A program made the translations under genes and the position numbers. The notes below the pieces were generated by a model. That model was not told the DNA's origin. It was given only the letters and a program-made list of their open reading frames with translations, and made no database searches. A stretch of DNA of 64,000 bases from Chitinophagaceae bacterium (GTDB lineage: Bacteria; Bacteroidota; Bacteroidia; Chitinophagales; Chitinophagaceae), in contig JANINS010000004.1 of the NCBI GenBank assembly GCA_024508725.1, forward strand, positions 700,163-764,162. The letters run 5' to 3'. Below, in pieces: positions 53,537-62,146 of the stretch (position 1 is its first letter; the number at the start of each line of letters is the position of its first letter).

Positions 53537-54604
53537 ATGAATCATTTCAGGTTCTACACGAAACAAGATGTGCTGAATCTTACTCATATCAGAAGATTTG
53601 AAACAAAGCTGGGAGAAAGAATTCAGATCGTTAGCAATGTTGCAGAACTTGAAAAGAGTTTACAAACTTCTACAGCAAAAATGGTGTTGCTGGGTGTACC
53701 TGAAGATATTGGTGTGAAGGCGAATCTTGGTGTAGGCGGAACGGATTCTGCATGGTTGTCTTTCCTGCAATCATTCCTGAATATTCAGAGCAATGACTTT
53801 TTAGATGGCAGTGAAATTTTGCTGTTAGGTGCTTTTGATTTTTCAGACATGGCTGGTTTGATCGATCGCAATGCATATGATAAAGAAGAACAGGTACAGG
53901 CTTATCGTCATGCTGTGAATACGATCGACGATGAAGTGGAGCAACTTATTCATCTGATCACACAGAACAGGAAATTACCGATCGTAATTGGTGGTGGACA
54001 TAATAATTCTTATCCCTGCATAAAGGGTGCGGCAAAAGGTTGGCATAAAGCCGGAGTGATTCCGCTTGCACAGATCAATGCGATCAATTTAGATGCACAT
54101 CCTGATTTCAGACCAATGGAAGGAAGGCACAGCGGTAATGGATTCACTTATGCTGAAGAAGATGGTTACCTGGAGAAATATTGTGTGATCGGTATTCACG
54201 AAAATTATATTCCGCAGAATGTTTGGGTGGATATGGTGAACAATCCTTTTGTTGACCTGATCACTTATGAGGATATTTTCTTACACGAGAAAAGAAACTT
54301 TATACAGGCAGTGGCACATGCAACAGGATTTACTGATGATACGCTTTGCGGAATCGAATTAGACCTTGATTGCATACAAGGAACATTGAGCAGTGCAAGT
54401 TCTCCAAGTGGAATTACTGCATTGCATGCAAGACAGTACCTGAATTTTGCTACCATCGATTCGAAGCCTGCTTACCTGCACATTTGTGAAGGAGCCACAG
54501 AATTGAGCGATGGCAGGAGGGATGCTTCTACAGGAAAACTCATCAGCTATTTGGTGAGTGATTTTGTAAAAGCATTGAATCAATGTTTGCCAAAGAAAGC
54601 TTAA
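53537..54604 (+). CDS. arginase-family hydrolase, probably formimidoylglutamase
   Basis: A 355-residue ureohydrolase. The manganese-binding motifs are present: IVIGGGHNNSYPCI, INLDAHPDFRPMEGRHSGNG and GIELDLDCIQG. An N-terminal extension of ~60 residues and the length are typical for Bacteroidota formimidoylglutamases. Next to hutI the likely reaction is hydrolysis of N-formimino-glutamate to glutamate and formamide (HutG). Agmatinase or arginase activity cannot be excluded from sequence alone. It ends on TTAA shared with the convergent ABC-F gene. A TATATTTA motif 18 bp upstream is a weak promoter candidate. Confidence 0.88.
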   Translation: MNHFRFYTKQDVLNLTHIRRFETKLGERIQIVSNVAELEKSLQTSTAKMVLLGVPEDIGVKANLGVGGTDSAWLSFLQSFLNIQSNDFLDGSEILLLGAFDFSDMAGLIDRNAYDKEEQVQAYRHAVNTIDDEVEQLIHLITQNRKLPIVIGGGHNNSYPCIKGAAKGWHKAGVIPLAQINAINLDAHPDFRPMEGRHSGNGFTYAEEDGYLEKYCVIGIHENYIPQNVWVDMVNNPFVDLITYEDIFLHEKRNFIQAVAHATGFTDDTLCGIELDLDCIQGTLSSASSPSGITALHARQYLNFATIDSKPAYLHICEGATELSDGRRDASTGKLISYLVSDFVKALNQCLPKKA

Positions 54605-56595
54605 GCACCACCTTCCATTTCCATGATCTTTTCAAAGAGCTTCTCATAATCTGAGGTAGCTGTAGCAAGATCCTGCATCACTTTCTTGTATTCAGCTTCG
54701 AGTGAAACGAACTTCTGGTGATCTGAATAATTTTCTGGTTTACCTAATTCAATTTCCAATTCAGCTTTGCGTTTATTCTTTTTATTTACTTCTTCTTCCG
54801 CTTTCTGAAACTGGCGTTGGATCTTTTGAAGTTCTTTCTTTTGATCACGATCCAAGTGGACGGTTGACGGTTGACTGTTGACAGGTGGTTCCTGGACTTT
54901 GACTTCTTCTTTTTTTATTACCTGTTCCTTGTTCTTCTGTTCACCAGCTTTCCTGTCATCTATTGACTGTGATCTGTCATCTTTTCTCTTCTGCTTCTCC
55001 ATTCTTTCCTTCCACTCAACATATTCCTGGTACGATCCTTTGAACTCTTTGATCTTATGATCTTCGATTTCCCAGATTTTATTAGCTGTTTTGGAAATAA
55101 AGAAACGATCGTGGCTTACGAGAAGATAACTTCCTTCGTAATTATTGAGTGCTTCGGCCAGTAACTCCACCGAATGCATATCAAGGTGGTTAGTAGGCTC
55201 ATCCAGTAAGAGGAAGTTGGCTTTGCTTACGATTACTTTTGCCAGGGCAACTCTTGCTTTCTCACCTCCGCTTAAAACTTTAATTCGTTTATCAACATCA
55301 TCACCGCTAAAAAGAAAAGCCCCCAATAAAGAACGAAGCTCAAGATCATTTTTACCACTTCTCGCTGCTTTCATTTCTTCGAGAAGATCATTCTCTAAAT
55401 GCAAAGCTTCTAACTGGTGCTGGGCATAAAAGCTTTCATCTACGTTATGTCCCCAATTTCTTTCGCCGGAATAAGGTTCTGTTCCTGCAACAATTCGCAG
55501 AACGGTTGATTTACCTTTTCCATTTGCACCGATCAAAGCGATCTTATCACCACGATTTATTTCTGCATCAGCAGCATCAAGAATGATATTCTCACCGAAA
55601 GCTTTGCTTACATTCTTCAGTTCGCAAATGATCTTTCCGGGTTGCTTATCAATGCTGAAGTTGATTTTCAGGTTAGGTCTTATCAGTTCCGGCTCTTCAA
55701 TTCTGTCAAGCTTATCTAATTTTTTCATTAAGCTTTGGGCCATTGCTGCTTTACTGGCTTTGGCTCTGAAACGTTCTACCAGTCTTTCATTCTGACGAAT
55801 ATAATCCTGTTGATTTTCGTAAGCTTTCTGTTGCAGATCTACTCTTACCGCTTTTTCCTGCTCATAAAAATCATAGTTGCCGGAATAGATATGTAATCGT
55901 TGCTGATATAACTCAACGATTTTATTCACCATCCTGTTAAGGAAATATTTATCGTGGCTAACGATCACAACAGAACCCTGGTAATGAAGCAGGTATTTCT
56001 CGAGCCATTCGATGGAAGGAAGATCCAAGTGGTTAGTAGGCTCATCCAGTAATAAAACATCGGGTTGTTGCAAGATCATTTTTGCCAGCAGCACCCTCAT
56101 TCGCCAACCTCCGCTGAACTCTTTGTAAGGCCTGTTCATGTCTGCAGTTTCAAAACCAAGACCATGAAGCACTTCTTCTGTTCGGTGGTGAATGGTGTAA
56201 CCACCCAGCACTTCTAGTTCATGCAGTTTATCGGAATAATCGTGCAGTAGTTTTTCATCTGATGAATTTTCAAGAATGTTTCCGAGTTCCTCGATTTCTT
56301 TTTCGAGTTGCTTGATCTTTTCAAAAGCACCCATTGCTACTTCCAGGATCGATTCGTTGGTATCAAAGCTCAACAGATCCTGGTGGAGGTAGCCGATAGT
56401 TGTCTCTTTGCTTTTTTCAACAGTTCCCACAGAGGGAGTGTATTGGCCAACCAGCACCTTCAGCAAAGTAGATTTACCGGTTCCGTTGTAACCGATCAAA
56501 CCAATTCTTTCTCCCGGATGAATATGCCAGGTGGCTTCTTCCACAATAACCCTTGCACCAAACTCAAACGTCACATTTTGTAAACCTATTAACAT
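54601..56595 (-). CDS. ABC-F family ATPase (Uup/EttA-like)
   Basis: A 664-residue soluble protein with two ABC domains and no membrane part. Domain 1: Walker A GYNGTGKSTLLK, signature FSGGWRMRV, Walker B LLLDEPTNHLDLPS. Domain 2: GANGKGKSTVLR, VLSGGEKARVALAK, LLLDEPTNHLDMHS. Between them is the linker of the P-site interaction type (~245-300; FRAKASKAAMAQSLMKKLDK). The C-terminal ~100 residues form a lysine/glutamate-rich coiled coil (QKKELQKIQRQFQKAEEEV), as in Uup. Such proteins act on ribosomes. The segment before the coil (54840-54990) is built from short DNA repeats (GTTGAC x3, TGTCATC x2), probably a late insertion in a disordered linker. Confidence 0.93.
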   Translation of the reverse strand: MLIGLQNVTFEFGARVIVEEATWHIHPGERIGLIGYNGTGKSTLLKVLVGQYTPSVGTVEKSKETTIGYLHQDLLSFDTNESILEVAMGAFEKIKQLEKEIEELGNILENSSDEKLLHDYSDKLHELEVLGGYTIHHRTEEVLHGLGFETADMNRPYKEFSGGWRMRVLLAKMILQQPDVLLLDEPTNHLDLPSIEWLEKYLLHYQGSVVIVSHDKYFLNRMVNKIVELYQQRLHIYSGNYDFYEQEKAVRVDLQQKAYENQQDYIRQNERLVERFRAKASKAAMAQSLMKKLDKLDRIEEPELIRPNLKINFSIDKQPGKIICELKNVSKAFGENIILDAADAEINRGDKIALIGANGKGKSTVLRIVAGTEPYSGERNWGHNVDESFYAQHQLEALHLENDLLEEMKAARSGKNDLELRSLLGAFLFSGDDVDKRIKVLSGGEKARVALAKVIVSKANFLLLDEPTNHLDMHSVELLAEALNNYEGSYLLVSHDRFFISKTANKIWEIEDHKIKEFKGSYQEYVEWKERMEKQKRKDDRSQSIDDRKAGEQKNKEQVIKKEEVKVQEPPVNSQPSTVHLDRDQKKELQKIQRQFQKAEEEVNKKNKRKAELEIELGKPENYSDHQKFVSLEAEYKKVMQDLATATSDYEKLFEKIMEMEGGA

Positions 56596-56648
56596 GCTGC
56601 CCTGCTTTTTTGAGGCTGCAAAACTATGGTTTAGCTTTAGTTTTTGCT

Positions 56649-56656
56649 TAGTTTTG
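56649..56656 (+). promoter_or_regulatory. candidate -7 element TAGTTTTG
   Basis: Matches TAnnTTTG and lies 16 bp before the ATG of the DUF3347 lipoprotein gene, in the short gap between it and the divergent ABC-F gene. No good -33 element is visible. Confidence 0.45.
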
Positions 56657-56672
56657 TATCAAATCTCATCGA

Positions 56673-57278
56673 ATGAAAAAAGTAGTGGTATTTCTGCCTT
56701 TTTTGGTGTTAATGGCTTGTGGCAATAAAGACCAAAAGGCAAATGCAGATGGAACAAAACCTCAACCAGAAGCGCCGGCTCCTTTGGCAAAAAGTGCAAA
56801 CTCAGAAGCATTTAATACATCATTCCAGCAACTGCTGGACAGTTATTATAGTTTGAAAGATGGACTGGTGAAATCAACAAAAGCAGTTGATGCAAGTGTT
56901 GATCCTGCTGCGAATGCTTTGGTGAAGAGTGCTGATAGTTTGAAGTTAACTGAATTGAAAGCAGATCAGTCGATTGTAGATCTTGCAAAAGATTATATGC
57001 AGTCTATTTCTGCTGATGCGAAAGGTTTGGTGGGAGAGAAAGATCTGGAAGCTAAAAGAAAATCATTTCAAACGATCAGCGACAATTTATATAACCTGAT
57101 GAGAACAGTTAGGTATGACAGACAGGTAAGCTATTATCAATATTGCCCGATGGCTTTCAACAACCAGGGTGCTTATTGGTTGAGTAAACAATCGGAAATA
57201 AGGAATCCTTATTTCGGAGATAAGATGTTGGATTGCGGCGAAACAAAAGAGACCCTGGATTTCACTCCGAAACAATAA
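56673..57278 (+). CDS. DUF3347-type lipoprotein
   Basis: A 201-residue protein with a lipoprotein signal: MKKVVVFLPFLVLMACGNKD, in which LMAC is the lipobox. The mature part starts with a low-complexity Pro/Ala stretch and continues as a helical domain (NTSFQQLLDSYYSLKDGLVK, then AKDYMQSISADAKGLVGEKD and FQTISDNLYNLMRTV). YYQYCPMAFNNQGAYWLSKQ and NPYFGDKMLDCGETKETLDF are the signature end of the DUF3347 family, often found in copper-related or CusB-like contexts; the function is not established. It is monocistronic, with its own terminator. Confidence 0.85.
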   Translation: MKKVVVFLPFLVLMACGNKDQKANADGTKPQPEAPAPLAKSANSEAFNTSFQQLLDSYYSLKDGLVKSTKAVDASVDPAANALVKSADSLKLTELKADQSIVDLAKDYMQSISADAKGLVGEKDLEAKRKSFQTISDNLYNLMRTVRYDRQVSYYQYCPMAFNNQGAYWLSKQSEIRNPYFGDKMLDCGETKETLDFTPKQ

Positions 57279-57298
57279 TAAAGTGTAAATATTTATAG

Positions 57299-57329
57299 AA
57301 ACGCAGATCATTAAGGTCTGCGTTTTTTT
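57299..57329 (+). terminator. terminator of the DUF3347 gene
   Basis: Stem AACGCAGATC/GGTCTGCGTT (one mismatch) with loop ATTAA, followed by seven T. It begins 21 bp after the stop codon. Confidence 0.88.
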
Positions 57330-57348
57330 GTTGAATGAAGAACAGAAC

Positions 57349-57398
57349 CCTGAAGTGAGTGACACAACGAAAGTTGAGTGATGTTCAATTGCTGGCTA
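57349..57398 (+). repeat. dispersed intergenic repeat, copy 7 (GAGTGACACAAC class)
   Basis: CCTGAAGTGAGTGACACAAC, then GAAAGTTGAGTGATGTTCAA and TTGCTGGCT. The 5' GTACAAG part is degenerate, whereas the 3' extension matches copy 6. It lies right after the terminator of the DUF3347 gene. Confidence 0.65.
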
Positions 57399-57444
57399 AA
57401 AAATAACATATTACATGTGATGTATGTTCTTAGTTGTAAATGGA

Positions 57445-57452
57445 TAAATTTG
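57445..57452 (+). promoter_or_regulatory. candidate -7 element TAAATTTG
   Basis: Exact TAnnTTTG match 17 bp before the ATG at 57470. It lies downstream of the alternative ATG at 57440 and so supports the shorter protein. Confidence 0.45.
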
Positions 57453-57469
57453 TAAGAAATACCTACCAC

Positions 57470-57838
57470 ATGAAACTATTTCTCACTTTGATTTTTGCAA
57501 CTATTGGCAGTATGGCATTTTCACAGGTAGAAGTTAAAACACCTGCTGAGTTGAAGGGCCATGTTGGTGATTCGATTAAATATTGTGGTAAGGTAGCTTC
57601 TGCAAGATTGATGGACAGAAGTTTTAATGCACCCACTTTTCTGAATATAGATAATCCATATCCCAATCAAACTTTTACAGTAGTTATATGGAAATGGGAC
57701 AGGGAGAATTTCCAGGAGAAACCTGAAAAATTTTATTTAGATAAGAATGTTTGTATCTATGGAAAGCTGGAGCTTTTTAAAGAAACACAACTACAGGTAA
57801 CGATCCATTCAGAGGCCCAGATCGTTATTCAGCAATAA
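57470..57838 (+). CDS. small exported protein, possibly OB-fold
   Basis: A 122-residue protein. Start 57470 gives a clean signal peptide (MKLFLTLIFATIGSMAFSQ). The mature part (VEVKTPAELKGHVGDSIKYC, GKVASARLMDRSF, TFLNIDNPYPNQTFTVVIW, VCIYGKLELFKETQLQVTIH) has the strand order and glycine placement of an OB-fold such as those found in exported nucleic-acid-binding proteins. I know no named family for it. The two Cys may pair in the periplasm. Short spacing to the next gene (52 bp) allows co-transcription. Confidence 0.7.
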   Translation: MKLFLTLIFATIGSMAFSQVEVKTPAELKGHVGDSIKYCGKVASARLMDRSFNAPTFLNIDNPYPNQTFTVVIWKWDRENFQEKPEKFYLDKNVCIYGKLELFKETQLQVTIHSEAQIVIQQ

Positions 57839-57890
57839 TTATTATAGTTAAACGTATATAGTACAGGCAGTATTAATTAGTGATTATTTA

Positions 57891-58133
57891 ATGCTGCTCC
57901 AGGATTTTATTGTGCAACTTGCAACCGCAATCCACAATATGAAAGACCTATTATCTGATCGTGTAAAAAAGATACCATCAGAAACCTACATCGAATTCTT
58001 AACAAGCGCATTGGGTGCTTCTAAAGAAGAAGTACTGGAAGTTGTAAAAAGATCGGGCATTAGCACAAGACGAATCGCAGAGTTTCTTGTGAACAGGAAA
58101 AATCTTTCTGAACAAATACTAGACGATGAGTAG
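57891..58133 (+). CDS. small cytoplasmic helical protein, unknown
   Basis: An 80-residue protein, mostly helical, with a possible helix-turn-helix-like end: TSALGASKEEVLEVVKRSGI, then STRRIAEFLVNRKNLSEQ. The ATG at 57891 is the longest start; a second ATG at 57939 (MKDLLSDRV) would give 64 residues. Neither has an evident ribosome binding site. Too little is known to assign a function; a DNA- or protein-binding role is a guess. Confidence 0.55.
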   Translation: MLLQDFIVQLATAIHNMKDLLSDRVKKIPSETYIEFLTSALGASKEEVLEVVKRSGISTRRIAEFLVNRKNLSEQILDDE

Positions 58134-58196
58134 TTCATCAATTAACAATTCCTAATAATTTTCTTAAATATCTTGTTCGTATCAAATAACCTGAAC

Positions 58197-58712
58197 ATGA
58201 GATTGTTTTTTGTGCTTTGCATAACGATAGCCAGTTTGTCTATGAGAAATGCGAATGAGACTGGTTCTGCTATCACACAAAAAGATGCCAGGACGGCTAT
58301 CGAATTTCATAATAAAGCTAGGAAAGAAGTTGGTTCGCCAGAATTAAAGTGGTCGAATGAGCTTGCAACTTTTGCCCAACAATGGGCAGATCATCTGGCA
58401 GCGGATTGTAAGATGCAGCATCGTCCAAGAACCGGAAAGTGGACACAGAAGTATGGTGAAAATATATTTTGGGGAAGCAGTTCAGTTTATACTGTAACAG
58501 ATGCTTGTAAAAGCTGGTATAGTGAAAAAGAGGATTTTACAGGACCCATATTTACAGGACATGAAGAAAAAGTTGTTGGGCATTACACACAAATGGTTTG
58601 GAAGAAAACAACAAAGCTGGGAATTGGTATTGCAAAATGTAGTGGAGGAGGAGTGATCATTGTTGCGAATTATGATCCTCCGGGAAATTACCTTGGAGAG
58701 AATGCTTATTAA
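58197..58712 (+). CDS. exported CAP (SCP/PR1) domain protein
   Basis: A 171-residue protein with a short signal peptide (MRLFFVLCITIASLSMRNAN). The ATG at 58197 is preferred to a TTG 24 bp upstream. CAP motifs: ARTAIEFHNKARKEVGSPEL, WSNELATFAQQWADHLA, CKMQHRPRTGK with the first conserved His, KYGENIFWGSS with Glu, GHYTQMVWKKTTKLGIGIA with the second His, and VANYDPPGNYLGE at the end. The cavity residues (His, Glu, His) are complete. Bacterial members are exported with mostly unknown roles (possibly lipid or peptidoglycan binding). It shares TTAA with the convergent hddC-like gene. Confidence 0.92.
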   Translation: MRLFFVLCITIASLSMRNANETGSAITQKDARTAIEFHNKARKEVGSPELKWSNELATFAQQWADHLAADCKMQHRPRTGKWTQKYGENIFWGSSSVYTVTDACKSWYSEKEDFTGPIFTGHEEKVVGHYTQMVWKKTTKLGIGIAKCSGGGVIIVANYDPPGNYLGENAY

Positions 58713-59395
58713 GCTAATTCTGTTTGTGCTCGTTGATAGTCTTCCGGAATTCCGATGTCGATGAAATATTGATCTTGGACTGAACCGAAAATTTTTCTTG
58801 CGGTATAAAATTTTTCGAGGTAATCTGTTTCAAAAGAGAATTTCTCAGGCAGTAATTCATTTAAAAAACTTTCCCGGTTGATGGCATAGAACCCACCATT
58901 GATCAAACCGGTTTCATAATATGTTTTCTCTTTAAACGAGATCACTCTTTGAGTGGAATCTAATTCCACTACACCGTACCTGCTGAAATCTTTCATTGGT
59001 TTGAGTGAAAGTGTGCAGTCTGAATTTTTTTGGTGATGCGTTTTTGATAATAGGTCAACATCAACTTTAAAAAGGGTATCTCCATTAGTAACGATCACAT
59101 CTGTTGCGGATGATTGAGACAATGCCAGTTTGATGGCGCCACCGGTTCCTAAAGGTTCATCTTCAATTGAAATCTTGTAGTTGATATCTACCGATGAAAG
59201 AAAAGCATCAAAGGCTTCGCTTTTGTATCCTAGTGCGAAAAGGAAATTTGTGATTCCCTGCTTTTGTAAATGATCAACAACATGCCAGATGAAAGGTTTA
59301 CCATTTACTGGAGCCATGCATTTGGGTAGTTCGGGAACAGCGTTACGTAATCTTGTTCCTAAGCCTCCTGCAAGAATGATAGCTTCGTTGATCAT
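58709..59395 (-). CDS. hddC: nucleotidyltransferase, probably D-glycero-alpha-D-manno-heptose-1-phosphate guanylyltransferase
   Basis: A 228-residue NTP-transferase: AIILAGGLGTRLRNAVPELP followed by KCMAPVNGKPF is the nucleotide-binding signature, and VTNGDTLFKVDVDLL holds the metal-binding Asp. The start at 59395 (MINEAIILAGG) overlaps the stop of gmhA by 4 bp (ATGA). Adjacent gmhA and hddA make GDP-heptose activation the likely reaction; UDP-glucose- or mannose-1-phosphate-type enzymes are similar, so this relies on context. It is the last gene of the heptose unit. Confidence 0.85.
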   Translation of the reverse strand: MINEAIILAGGLGTRLRNAVPELPKCMAPVNGKPFIWHVVDHLQKQGITNFLFALGYKSEAFDAFLSSVDINYKISIEDEPLGTGGAIKLALSQSSATDVIVTNGDTLFKVDVDLLSKTHHQKNSDCTLSLKPMKDFSRYGVVELDSTQRVISFKEKTYYETGLINGGFYAINRESFLNELLPEKFSFETDYLEKFYTARKIFGSVQDQYFIDIGIPEDYQRAQTELA

Positions 59396-59967
59396 TCGCC
59401 AAAGATTTCTGCTTCTACTAACTGGCAAATGATATGTCCGATCATGATGTGACTTTCCTGGATTCGAGGTGTATCATTAGAAGGAACATTCAACAATACA
59501 TCCGAAACATCTTTCATCTTTCCGCCAGTTGCTCCGGTAAATCCAATCGTTTTTACACCTTTTTCTTTTGAGACTTCAAATGCTTTAAGAATGTTTCCTG
59601 AATTGCCGGAAGTACTCAATCCCACCAATACATCACCTTCATTCCCGATACCATCAATTATTCGTGAATAGATCGAATCATAGCTGTAATCGTTTGCTAC
59701 AGCAGTTAAATAAGATGTATTGCAATGCAATGCTTCTGAAGGAAGTGCTTTACGGTCTTTATAAAATCTACCGGAGAATTCTGCGGCAAGATGTTGAGCA
59801 TCTGCGGCACTGCCTCCATTTCCGCAAAACAAAACTTTATTACCTGCTCTGAAAGCAGCAACGATAACATCAATACATTCCTGTATTTTTTGCTGAAACA
59901 GTTCATCGGCAACGATCTGCTGCTTAACATCTATCGAAGCTTGTATAATGTTTTTTATTTTACTCAT
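59392..59967 (-). CDS. gmhA: sedoheptulose-7-phosphate isomerase
   Basis: A 191-residue SIS-domain enzyme converting sedoheptulose 7-phosphate to D-glycero-D-manno-heptose 7-phosphate. KVLFCGNGGSAADAQHLAAE with the SIS phosphate-binding loop, FSGRFYKDRKALPSEAL, and LVGLSTSGNSGNILKAFEVS are typical of GmhA, as are IQESHIMIGHIICQLVE and its catalytic His. I start at 59967 (MSKIKNIIQAS); 5 codons of upstream extension would overlap hddA. It lies between hddA (2 bp away) and hddC (4-bp overlap). Confidence 0.93.
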   Translation of the reverse strand: MSKIKNIIQASIDVKQQIVADELFQQKIQECIDVIVAAFRAGNKVLFCGNGGSAADAQHLAAEFSGRFYKDRKALPSEALHCNTSYLTAVANDYSYDSIYSRIIDGIGNEGDVLVGLSTSGNSGNILKAFEVSKEKGVKTIGFTGATGGKMKDVSDVLLNVPSNDTPRIQESHIMIGHIICQLVEAEIFGE

Positions 59968-59969
59968 AT

Positions 59970-60995
59970 CTATTGTGAACACCAGGTTCTTAATCCATTT
60001 TTTGTAAACTGATATTGTTTGATCTCACCACCAAAATTATTGAGCGTTTCGATCACTTTATATCTTGTATTTCCCGGGCAATAAAAGAACATAAATCCAC
60101 CACCACCGGCACCACTTATCTTTCCACCACTGGCTCCTGCTTTTTTTGCAGCATTATATATCTCATCTAACTGATCGTTAGAAATATTGGCCGCCATTTG
60201 TCTTTTTTGTTTAAAGCCATAATCCAGTATCTCACCGATCTCATGCAATCTACCTTTCAGCAAAGCTTCTTTCATCATCTGCGATTGTTCTTTCAAATGG
60301 TGCATTGCTTCGATCGATTTTTCATTTCGCTGCAATACATTTTTTTGTTGTTCTTTGATGATGGTTGCTGATTCTCTGCTGGTTGAAGTAAAGTACAGCA
60401 CAAGATTATTTTCCAGTTCATTAAGATATTCCTGCCTGATACGTAAGGGATTTACGATCACTTTATCATTGGTATAGAATTCCATAAAATTAACACCACC
60501 AAAAGTTGCTGCATATTGATCTTGTTTTCCTCCGGCAAGATTCAGATCTTTTCTTTCAATCTCATAAGCATAATGAGCAATATCGTAATCACCCAAAGGC
60601 AACTTCAACATTTCAGTAAAAGCACCAAGAATAGCCACAACGAGAGTGGAAGAGGTTCCCAAACCGCTACCGGCAGGTGCATCAACATAAGTTGTGATCC
60701 TGAAATTAGTTAATGGAAGTCCATAATCTTTTTGTATCCTGTTGTAAACACCTTTTACAAGGTCAAGCTTACCATCGATGGGTAATTCATTATTCCAATC
60801 AAATCTTTGTTCTTCTTTTCTATCGGCAGCTTGTATAATGATCCCATTCTCTTCCAATGGTTCAATCGTAGCGTAAGCGTAAAGCGATATTGTTGCATTG
60901 AGGATAGCACCACCGAATTCATCACTGTACGGACTAACGTCTGTGCCACCACCGGCAAGTCCTAAACGAAGAGGGGCTTTACTCCTGTAAATCAT
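59970..60995 (-). CDS. hddA: D-glycero-alpha-D-manno-heptose-7-phosphate kinase (GHMP family)
   Basis: A 341-residue GHMP kinase. The substrate motif SKAPLRLGLAGGGTDVSPY near the N-terminus is diagnostic of HddA-like sugar kinases. The ATP motif is DAPAGSGLGTSSTLVVAIL, and the C-terminal motif AGASGGKISGAGGGGFMFFY is complete. With gmhA and hddC it forms the GDP-D-glycero-alpha-D-manno-heptose pathway: isomerise, phosphorylate at C1, dephosphorylate at C7 (GmhB) and activate with GTP. GmhB is not in the window. Such GDP-heptose feeds S-layer or surface glycans. 2-bp spacing on both sides indicates one operon. Confidence 0.92.
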   Translation of the reverse strand: MIYRSKAPLRLGLAGGGTDVSPYSDEFGGAILNATISLYAYATIEPLEENGIIIQAADRKEEQRFDWNNELPIDGKLDLVKGVYNRIQKDYGLPLTNFRITTYVDAPAGSGLGTSSTLVVAILGAFTEMLKLPLGDYDIAHYAYEIERKDLNLAGGKQDQYAATFGGVNFMEFYTNDKVIVNPLRIRQEYLNELENNLVLYFTSTSRESATIIKEQQKNVLQRNEKSIEAMHHLKEQSQMMKEALLKGRLHEIGEILDYGFKQKRQMAANISNDQLDEIYNAAKKAGASGGKISGAGGGGFMFFYCPGNTRYKVIETLNNFGGEIKQYQFTKNGLRTWCSQ

Positions 60996-60997
60996 GT

Positions 60998-62146
60998 TTA
61001 CGAAGATAAAGAAGCCAGCTGAAGTATTTTCTGCACCAGAATCTGCCAGCTATATTTCTTTTTTTCTTCCTGTAATCCGTTAATGAAGTGTTGTTCGCCT
61101 AACTGGTAGAGTTCAAGAATTCCTTCGGCGATAGATGCAGGATTTGGTGCGGTAACAATTCCGGCTTTTTTATCCGGCACCATGTCTGCCAGACCGCCAA
61201 CATTTGTTACCAGCATTGGTTTTTCAAAATGATAGGCTAGAGGAGTTACACCACTCTGGGTTGCATCTCGGTAAGGCTGGATCACAAAATCTGCGGCGCT
61301 TAAATAATATCGTACTTCACTGTCGGCGATAAAATCAGTTCTTAAATAGAGTTGATCTTTTATTTGAAGCTGATCGATAAGATCATCATATTGTTTTTTA
61401 TTCTCATAGAATTCTCCGGCAATTAAGAGTTTTATGCCAGCCGATCTCAATCGTTCATCAGCCATTGCATTTAGCAGGATATCAAGCCCTTTATAATGCC
61501 TGATGAAACCAAAGAAGAGAATGATCTTTTCATCAGTAGGTAAGCCGATCTTTTGTCTTGCATCCTGTTTCTTTAGTCTCTCACCAAAATTGTCGTACAA
61601 AGGATGCACTGCAACTTCGCCGGGCTTTTGCGTGAAGCATCTCAGATCTTTCATCACTTTCTGGCTCATAGTGATGAAAGCATGAACAGAACTGATGAAG
61701 TATTTGGTTAGCTGATTATCTCCAATATGTTTTTCATGTGGAATAATATTGTCTGCAATACAAACGATCTTTGAGAACCTGTTTTTTCTTACTCTTTTTA
61801 GAATCGTACCTAAAGCTGGAGCCATAAAAGGAAGCCAGTAACGAACAACAATAAGATCAGGCTTATTATTCTTCAATTCGTTTCCAATCTGGATCCAATT
61901 AACTGGGTTGATCGAATTGATACAGACTTTAATGTTTAGATCATTTGGCTTTGGCTCAGAAGAATATTGTGTTTTACCCGGGAAAAGAAAATTGGGATAC
62001 TGTAAAGAGAAAGTATAGATCGTTACATCAAAACCATCCTGCTGAAATTGCCTTGCCAGTCGTTCATTAAAAGATGCCAGTCCACCACGTAATGGGTGCG
62101 CCGGACCAATAATAACAACCTTTTTAGATGGGAACACAGATGCCAC
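60998..62146 (-). CDS. glycosyltransferase family 4 protein
   Basis: A 382-residue GT-B enzyme: N-terminal VVIIGPAHPLRGGLASFNER contains the glycine-rich loop for acceptor binding, and the C-terminal half has ILFFGFIRHYKGLDILLNAM, LLIAGEFYENK and the donor-binding FVIQPYRDATQSGVTPLAYH (E-x7-E replaced by D-x-T-Q-S type). It probably adds a sugar to a surface glycan. The start is unusual: GTG at 62146 (or GTG at 62137), with both inside the left inverted repeat that borders the GxxExxY gene, and no ATG before residue ~100. An insertion may have replaced the original start. Confidence 0.88.
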   Translation of the reverse strand: MASVFPSKKVVIIGPAHPLRGGLASFNERLARQFQQDGFDVTIYTFSLQYPNFLFPGKTQYSSEPKPNDLNIKVCINSINPVNWIQIGNELKNNKPDLIVVRYWLPFMAPALGTILKRVRKNRFSKIVCIADNIIPHEKHIGDNQLTKYFISSVHAFITMSQKVMKDLRCFTQKPGEVAVHPLYDNFGERLKKQDARQKIGLPTDEKIILFFGFIRHYKGLDILLNAMADERLRSAGIKLLIAGEFYENKKQYDDLIDQLQIKDQLYLRTDFIADSEVRYYLSAADFVIQPYRDATQSGVTPLAYHFEKPMLVTNVGGLADMVPDKKAGIVTAPNPASIAEGILELYQLGEQHFINGLQEEKKKYSWQILVQKILQLASLSS

